Shown here: positions 5,809 to 10,541 of the stretch, piece by piece | Numbering within the stretch: position 1 is the first letter of the stretch | Layout of the letters: each line of letters opens with the position of its first letter | Assembly (NCBI GenBank): GCA_016463385.1 | Contig: JAEMRL010000044.1 | Coordinates: 1 to 10,541 of the forward strand | Direction of reading: 5' to 3' | Source of the DNA: Thermoleophilia bacterium | GTDB lineage: Bacteria > Actinomycetota > Thermoleophilia > Miltoncostaeales > Miltoncostaeaceae | Length of the DNA: 10,541 nucleotides | Program-made: the position numbers and the translations under genes | Notes under the pieces: model-generated | Told to the model about the DNA's origin: nothing | What the model saw: only the letters and a program-made list of their open reading frames with translations | The model's database searches: none

Positions 5809-7635
5809 ATGCGTCCCCTCGTCGCGACCGCCGTCGCGCTCTGCTCGCTCGCGGTCCTGGCCTCGCCCGCCGTCGCCGACCCGACGATCACCGAGTTCCC
5901 GGGCCCGACACCGGGGAGCCGCCCGCACGACATCGTGACGGGCCCCGACGGGGCACTCTGGTTCACCGAGGACTCCGTCATCGGTCGGCTCGGGCGGATC
6001 ACCACCTCGGGCGAGGTGACGGAGTTCACATCGGTCATGACGCTCGGCGGCGGCCTCTCCGGGATCGCCGCCGGCCGGGACGGCAACGTCTGGTTCACGC
6101 AGAACGCGCTGCTCCACAACGTGGGAAGGGCCACCACCCTCGGCGCGGTCACCAAGTTCAGCAGCGGCCTGACCCCCGGCGGATCCCTGCGCGGCATCAC
6201 CGAGGGCCCCGACGGGAACCTCTGGGCCGCATGGAGCGCGAACCCGGGGCGGATCGTCCGGATCAGCCCGGCGGGCGCGATCACCGAGTTCACCGCGGGA
6301 CTCCAGAACAACAACGCGCCGACGGGGATCACCGCCGGACCGGACGGGAACGTGTGGTTCACGGAGAAGGGCACCCCGGCGAAGATCGGCCGCATCACGC
6401 CGGCCGGTGCGATCACCGAGTTCCGCGTGGGACTGACCACGGGCAGCGCGCCTGAGGACATCGTCACCGGCCCCGACGGGAACCTCTGGTTCACCCAGGC
6501 CGACGGCATCGGGCGCATCACACCGGCCGGTGTGATCACCGAGTTCACCGCCGGCGTCACGCCCGGCAGCCGCCCGAGCGGCATCGCCGCGGGTTCCGAC
6601 GGGAACCTCTGGTTCACCCAGGCGACCAGCCCCGGCCGCATCGGCAGGATCACCACGGCCGGGATCGTCAGCGAGTTCAGCGCCGGGCTCACGCCCGGCG
6701 CGTCGCCGCTCGGCATCGCCGCCGGCCCCGACGGCAACATGTGGTTCACCGAGCGCGACGCCGACCGCATCGGCCGCATCACCATCGGGCCGGGCGTCAC
6801 CGCCGGCACGGCGGTGATCGCGGGCGACGGAACGGCGACCGTCACGGCCACGGTGCGTCCCAACTCGCAGGCCACGACCTTCTCGGTCGAGCACGGGCCG
6901 ACGGCCTCGTACGGGCTCACCTCGGAGACGGTGGCGATCGCCGCCTCGGCCGCGCCCCAGACCGTCTCGGTGACGCTCTCCGGTCTCGCCGCGGGCGGCG
7001 CCCACCGCTTCCGGACGGTCGCCGAGAACGCATCGGGGGTGACCTACGGGCCGGCCAGAACGCTCGATGCCGCCGCGGGGGCTCGGCCGGCCGCCGGGCG
7101 GACGGTGACCGCAGAGCCCGTGTCGGGAGTCATCCGGGTCCGCCGCCCGGGCGCCACCGGCTTCACGTTCCTGCGCGCGGGCGCGACGCTCCCGTCCGGC
7201 TCGGTCATCGATTCCACCCGGGGCCGCATCGCGGTCGTCAGCGCCCTGCCGGGCGGGGGAACCCAGTCGGCGACCTTCTGGGGGGGCGTGTTCCAGCTGC
7301 GCCAGAACATCTCCTCCAAGGGCATGGTGGACATCCACCTCCGCGGCCCGGCTCCGTCGTGCGCCACGGTGAGGCGCGCCGCGAGCCACGGCGAGAACGC
7401 GGTCCGCCGGCCGGTGCGGCGCACCCTCTGGGGGAAGGACTCCAAGGGGAGGTACCGCACGCACGGCCGCAACAGCGTGGCCACTGTCCGTGGGACGGTG
7501 TGGATGACGCGCGAGACCTGCGCCGGCACGCTCACCCGGGTCACCGAGGGCGCCGTGGCGGTGCGGGACGTCGCACGCAAGAAGACCGTCCTGGTCCGCA
7601 CGGGCGGCGTCTACCTGGCCCGCGCACGCCGCTGA
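5809..7635 (+). CDS. Secreted seven-bladed Vgb/NHL-like beta-propeller with FN3-like and FecR-like C-terminal domains
   Basis: The 608-aa protein starts with a signal peptide (residues 1-23, cleavage after A-V-A, before Asp24). Seven propeller blades follow at about 24-75, 76-120, 121-164, 165-208, 209-249, 250-293 and 294-330. Each is built on a G-P-D-G-x-x-W-F-T unit, then I-G-R-I-T and I-T-E-F, the pattern of virginiamycin B lyase-like proteins. Residues 331-421 form an FN3-like sandwich. Residues about 424-608 resemble the FecR-type extracytoplasmic domain (L-R-A-G-A-T-L-P-S-G-S-V-I-D-S-T-R-G-R). They hold the protein's two mature cysteines, Cys518 and Cys571, a possible disulfide. The P-H-x-I histidine loop of true lyases occurs only in blade 1, so antibiotic lyase activity is doubtful. 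The stop is 4 bp before the CHASE2-HD-GYP gene, so the two are probably translated from one mRNA. Purine-rich bases ending next to the ATG give a poorly spaced ribosome site. Confidence 0.88.
   Translation: MRPLVATAVALCSLAVLASPAVADPTITEFPGPTPGSRPHDIVTGPDGALWFTEDSVIGRLGRITTSGEVTEFTSVMTLGGGLSGIAAGRDGNVWFTQNALLHNVGRATTLGAVTKFSSGLTPGGSLRGITEGPDGNLWAAWSANPGRIVRISPAGAITEFTAGLQNNNAPTGITAGPDGNVWFTEKGTPAKIGRITPAGAITEFRVGLTTGSAPEDIVTGPDGNLWFTQADGIGRITPAGVITEFTAGVTPGSRPSGIAAGSDGNLWFTQATSPGRIGRITTAGIVSEFSAGLTPGASPLGIAAGPDGNMWFTERDADRIGRITIGPGVTAGTAVIAGDGTATVTATVRPNSQATTFSVEHGPTASYGLTSETVAIAASAAPQTVSVTLSGLAAGGAHRFRTVAENASGVTYGPARTLDAAAGARPAAGRTVTAEPVSGVIRVRRPGATGFTFLRAGATLPSGSVIDSTRGRIAVVSALPGGGTQSATFWGGVFQLRQNISSKGMVDIHLRGPAPSCATVRRAASHGENAVRRPVRRTLWGKDSKGRYRTHGRNSVATVRGTVWMTRETCAGTLTRVTEGAVAVRDVARKKTVLVRTGGVYLARARR
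5878..6798 (+). repeat. Tandem propeller-blade repeats, about 123-156 bp per unit
   Basis: Seven in-frame repeats of 37-52 codons encode the beta-propeller. Similarity persists at the DNA level. A 28-nt stretch (6473-6500) recurs exactly at 6596-6623, one blade (123 bp) later. The blades therefore appear to have spread or been homogenised by duplication or gene conversion within the gene. Confidence 0.8.
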
Positions 7636-7639
7636 GCCG

Positions 7640-9391
7640 GTGAGCCGACGCGTCCTCCTGGCCTGCGGCGTGGCCCTGCTCGCGGCGGTCGGGGGGCTGG
7701 CGGCCGACGCGAGCGGCCTCCTGCAGCGCGGTGAGCGCGACACGGTCGACCTGCGCTTCGCCGCGCGCGGCGCCCAGCCGGCGCCCGAGGTCGTCGTCGT
7801 CGGCATCGACGACGTCACCTTCGGAGACCTCGGCGTGCAGTGGCCCTTCCCGCGGAGCTTGCACGGCGAGGCGATCGACGCCCTCCGGACGGCCGGCGCC
7901 GGCCTGATCGTCTACGACGTCCAGTTCACCGAGGCGAGCAAGCCCGCCGAGGACCTCGCCCTGTACGACGCGGTCGCGCGCGCGCCCGGCACCATCCTCG
8001 CGACCAGCGAGATCGGTGCCGGCGGCACCACCAACATCCTCGGCGGCGACGCCAACCTGGCCGAGATCGGCGCGATCCCGGCGGCCAGCCACCTGCCCAA
8101 GGACGGCCGCGGCGTCATCCGCCGCTTCCAGGCCTCGGTCGACGGCCTCGACACGATCGCGGGCGCCGTGGCCACGGCGGTGCACGGGCGGCCGATACCG
8201 GCCGGCGCGATGCCGGCCGGGGGCGCGCTGATCGACTACCGGGGCGGTCCCGGCACGATCGCGCACATCCCGTTCTCCGAGGTGATCGACCCGGACTGGA
8301 CGCCGCCCGAGGCGCTGCGCGGCGCGATCGTCGTGGTCGGGGCGACCGCGCCGTCGCTCCAGGACGTCCATCTCACCCCGGCCGGGTCGGACAACCCCAT
8401 GAGCGGCCCCGAGGTCCAGGCGAACGCCATCTGGACCGCTCTGCACGATGCGCCCCTGCGCGAGGCGCCGCTGTGGGCGGACCTCCTGGCGATCGTCGGC
8501 CTGGGTGTCTTCGCGCCCCTGCTGAGCATCCGCGTCCGTTTCAGCCGGGTGGCCGCCGCCGCCGGGGTCGTCGCCGTCGCCTACGTCGTGCTCGCCTTCC
8601 ATGCCTTCGGCCGCGGGACGGTCCTCGAGATCGTCGAGCCGCTCGTCGCCCTCGCTGTCGGCACCCTGGCGATCGGCCTGGTGAGCCACCTCACCGAGAC
8701 GCGCGAGCGCCGGCGCGCCGAGTGGCTGAACGCCGTGCTCGAGGAGAAGGTGCGCGAGCGCACGGCGCAGCTCCGGGCCACCCAGCTCGACGTCGTCCAC
8801 CGGCTGAGCGCGGCGTCGGAGCAGCGCGACAACGAGACCGGGCTGCACATCGTCCGCATGAGCCGGATCGCGGAGGCCCTCGCGCTCGCCGCGGGCATCG
8901 GCCCGGCCGAGGCCGAGGAGCTGCGCGACGCGGCCGTGCTCCACGACATCGGCAAGCTGGGGGTACCCGACTACGTGCTCCTCAAGGACGGCCGGCTGAC
9001 CGACGAGGAGCGCGAGATCATGAAACTCCACACCCTCCGGGGCGCCGACATCCTCGCGGGCTCCGAGTCACCGCTGCTCCAGCTGGGCGAGATGATCGCC
9101 CGCACCCACCACGAGCGCTGGGACGGCACCGGCTACCCACTCGGCACCGCCGGCGACGCGATACCGCTCCCCGGGCGCATCTGCGCGATCGCCGACGTCT
9201 TCGACGCCCTGGTCTCCGTGCGCCGCTACAAGGCCGGCTGGCCGCTCGACCGGGCGCTCGACGAGCTCCGGCTCCAACGCGGTCGCCAGTTCGACCCGCA
9301 CCTGGTGGACGTCTTCCTCACGATCGCGCCGGAGCTCTACGAAGAGCTCGGCTACGCCCGGGACACCGAGGCGGTTCCCGCTCCCGCCTGA
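7640..9391 (+). CDS. CHASE2 sensor - HD-GYP domain transmembrane c-di-GMP phosphodiesterase
   Basis: This 583-aa membrane receptor should hydrolyse cyclic di-GMP in response to an extracellular cue. An N-terminal anchor (about 4-22) is followed by an extracytoplasmic CHASE2 domain (about 30-275). Its hallmarks include V-V-V-V-G-I-D-D (51-58), W-P-F-P-R (68-72), V-Y-D-V-Q-F (91-96) and the late G-A-I-V-V-V-G-A block. Three membrane helices (about 280-298, 306-327 and 332-353) and a charged coiled coil (about 355-395) lead to the HD-GYP domain. Expected metal and signature residues are all present: Glu399, His403, His435-Asp436, Lys439, His464, His490-His491, the W-D-G-T-G-Y-P (494-500) and Asp519. 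It should therefore be active. The GTG start lies 4 bp after the upstream stop without its own ribosome site, implying translational coupling. It converges on the propeller-cytochrome gene. No GGDEF partner is in the window. Confidence 0.93.
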   Translation: MSRRVLLACGVALLAAVGGLAADASGLLQRGERDTVDLRFAARGAQPAPEVVVVGIDDVTFGDLGVQWPFPRSLHGEAIDALRTAGAGLIVYDVQFTEASKPAEDLALYDAVARAPGTILATSEIGAGGTTNILGGDANLAEIGAIPAASHLPKDGRGVIRRFQASVDGLDTIAGAVATAVHGRPIPAGAMPAGGALIDYRGGPGTIAHIPFSEVIDPDWTPPEALRGAIVVVGATAPSLQDVHLTPAGSDNPMSGPEVQANAIWTALHDAPLREAPLWADLLAIVGLGVFAPLLSIRVRFSRVAAAAGVVAVAYVVLAFHAFGRGTVLEIVEPLVALAVGTLAIGLVSHLTETRERRRAEWLNAVLEEKVRERTAQLRATQLDVVHRLSAASEQRDNETGLHIVRMSRIAEALALAAGIGPAEAEELRDAAVLHDIGKLGVPDYVLLKDGRLTDEEREIMKLHTLRGADILAGSESPLLQLGEMIARTHHERWDGTGYPLGTAGDAIPLPGRICAIADVFDALVSVRRYKAGWPLDRALDELRLQRGRQFDPHLVDVFLTIAPELYEELGYARDTEAVPAPA

Positions 9392-9394
9392 GGG

Positions 9395-9420
9395 CCGGCC
9401 ACGCGGGGATGGCCTACCGG
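9395..9420. terminator. Weak hairpin between the convergent HD-GYP and cytochrome genes
   Basis: CCGGCC (9395-9400) can pair with GGCC (9411-9414) and CCGG (9417-9420) across a two-base bulge, with a 10-base loop. It overlaps the stop codon of the minus-strand gene. It is the only candidate terminator in the 22-bp gap and is weak. Confidence 0.25.
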
Positions 9421-10541
9421 TAACGGGTCCCGAGGCCGCTCAGGAAGACGCCGATGCCGCGGTACTGCGCCGCGGTGAACCCCTGGTAGGAGGGCATGAC
9501 GTCGCCCGGCGGATCCCTCAGCAGGCGGCGGTAGTGCTCCGGTGAGCGCCTCTCCCTCCCTTGGCGCGTCAGCTCCGGACCGGGACCGGGCGCGCCCACC
9601 CCCTTGATGCGGTGGCACGCGGTGCAGCCGTTCGACAGGAACAGTTCCGCGCCCCGACGGGCGACGGGGCCGAGACCGCTCAGGCCGATGGTGTCCTGCG
9701 GGTCCTGACCCGGATCGACGGGGACTCCCCGGTCCTCCCCGAAGGCGACACCGGGGTGCAGGAGGGGCGTCAGCGATGCCCCGAGCGCCCCCCGCGAGGC
9801 AGCCGTGCGCCAGCGCACGGGCACGGGCATCTCGATCTGCGCGAGGCCACCCGGAGGCAGCACGGCGAAGCGGGCCGACCCGATCAGCCGTCCGGTCCGG
9901 CGAAGTCGCAGTCGCAGCGCCACCCGGCAGTCGATCGCCGCGCCCGAGGGGCAGCGGACCCCCACGCGGAGGGCGCGAGCTCCGATGCTGCGGCGCGAGG
10001 TCACGCGGGCGGCCGGCGGAAACCGCTGGAGGACCCCCTCCGGGCTGATCCTGCCCAGGCTGCGGCCCACGCCGAGCGTGACCCAGACGCCGCCATCCGG
10101 GGCGGCGGCGAGGCCGCGGCCGTAGATGCCGACCGCGGGCGGTACCGGGACGACGTCAAGGGCGCCGCCCGTGGCGATGCGCCCGATGCCGTCGTCGGCC
10201 CGCGTCGAGAACCAGAGGCGACCGTCCGCGCCCGCGACGATCCGCTCGGGAGCGAGCCCCGGGGTGGCGAGGGCGGTGATCGTGCCGTCGGTCGTGATCC
10301 GCCCGACGCGCTCGCGTTCGGGCTCGGTGAACCAGAGCGCTCCGTCGGGCCCGGCGACGATGGCCGAGGGGGCCAGGCCGCGGCCGGCGCCGAACGTCGC
10401 GACCTCACCGATCGGCGAGACGCGCCCGATGAGACCACTCCGGGGAAGGGTGATCCACATCGCGCCGTCGGGGCCCGCGGTGATGTCGCCCGCCTGATCG
10501 CCGATGCCGGACCAGATGATCGAATAGACGCCCACCGGACT
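9414..10541 (-). CDS. Propeller - beta-sandwich - cytochrome c fusion protein (5' end missing)
   Basis: The gene runs off the window end; the frame is open at base 10541. Its first in-frame GTG (10535) has no signal peptide behind it, so the true start is outside. Numbering from that GTG, four Vgb-like blades occupy about 1-178, each with G-x-D-G-x-x-W and G-R-I/V units. A sandwich domain (about 179-260) has a Cys195/Cys203 pair. A cytochrome c domain (about 281-373) has the heme-attachment motif C-T-A-C-H (304-308) and a probable distal ligand Met347 in D-V-M-P-S-Y. Heme c attachment requires export, so the missing part should hold a signal peptide and about three more blades. It probably works outside the cytoplasmic membrane in electron transfer or redox sensing. 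The partner is unknown. It ends 22 bp from the convergent HD-GYP gene. Confidence 0.88.
   Translation of the reverse strand, partial: SPVGVYSIIWSGIGDQAGDITAGPDGAMWITLPRSGLIGRVSPIGEVATFGAGRGLAPSAIVAGPDGALWFTEPERERVGRITTDGTITALATPGLAPERIVAGADGRLWFSTRADDGIGRIATGGALDVVPVPPAVGIYGRGLAAAPDGGVWVTLGVGRSLGRISPEGVLQRFPPAARVTSRRSIGARALRVGVRCPSGAAIDCRVALRLRLRRTGRLIGSARFAVLPPGGLAQIEMPVPVRWRTAASRGALGASLTPLLHPGVAFGEDRGVPVDPGQDPQDTIGLSGLGPVARRGAELFLSNGCTACHRIKGVGAPGPGPELTRQGRERRSPEHYRRLLRDPPGDVMPSYQGFTAAQYRGIGVFLSGLGTRYR

Noticed and set aside
5809..7635. Streptogramin resistance gene (vgb)
   Set aside because: The blade pattern is shared by a large family. The signal peptide, extra C-terminal domains and absent lyase histidine loops in late blades argue against lyase function.
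5344..7818. 824-codon antisense open frame across the HTH and propeller genes
   Set aside because: It spans several real plus-strand genes and an intergenic gap, and the product is Arg/Gly/Asp-rich without motifs. Long antisense frames are common at this GC content.
7541..9031. 496-codon antisense open frame across the CHASE2-HD-GYP gene
   Set aside because: It overlaps a gene with complete HD-GYP residues and reads as low-complexity sequence.
1..10541. CRISPR array, tRNA, rRNA or riboswitch
   Set aside because: No regularly spaced short repeats, cloverleaf-like or conserved aptamer sequence was found on reading the intergenic regions, which are all under 200 bases.

Overview
This window is very GC-rich (about 70%), has compact genes with G or C in most third codon positions, and uses occasional GTG starts. 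It fits a high-GC actinobacterium. The best taxonomic clue is the set of secreted seven-bladed 'virginiamycin B lyase-like' propeller proteins carrying C-terminal FecR-like and Cys-paired beta-sandwich domains. From memory these are typical of class Thermoleophilia (Solirubrobacterales and relatives). That placement is an inference and is not proved by any marker gene here. No rRNA, tRNA, transposase, phage gene or CRISPR array is visible.

Layout. Bases 1-150 hold a perfect 39-bp inverted repeat (1-39 / 103-141) and a small hairpin at the 3' end of a minus-strand bPH2-domain membrane protein (155-661). A 113-bp divergent promoter region separates that gene from acetyl-CoA synthetase (acs, 775-2742, +). 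acs converges on methylglyoxal synthase (mgsA, 2789-3223, -), with a strong 14-bp GC hairpin between them. Upstream of mgsA, on the same strand, is an unrecognised protein (3309-3857, possibly extending to an ACG start at 3926). It is divergent from a cation diffusion facilitator (4033-4917, +), and the intergenic region holds dyad elements. Two small plus-strand genes follow: a 63-aa hypothetical (4973-5164) and an AlpA/MerR-like HTH protein (5321-5734).

The last 4.7 kb is the most distinctive part. A secreted protein with a seven-bladed propeller, an FN3-like segment and a FecR-like domain (5809-7635) lies 4 bp ahead of a CHASE2-HD-GYP transmembrane c-di-GMP phosphodiesterase (7640-9391). 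Converging from the other side is a partial gene (9414 to the window end) that joins a second, related propeller to a mono-heme cytochrome c. A plausible reading is that the propeller/FecR protein and the CHASE2 receptor form an extracytoplasmic sensor pair that lowers c-di-GMP. The propeller-cytochrome c neighbour suggests a redox or surface-electron-transfer setting. The first two genes look like an operon from sequence. The functional link to the third is inference from position and shared domain type.

The first half is ordinary metabolism and homeostasis: acetate activation, methylglyoxal formation from DHAP, metal efflux and a membrane PH-domain protein. No stretch longer than 300 bases lacks a gene.
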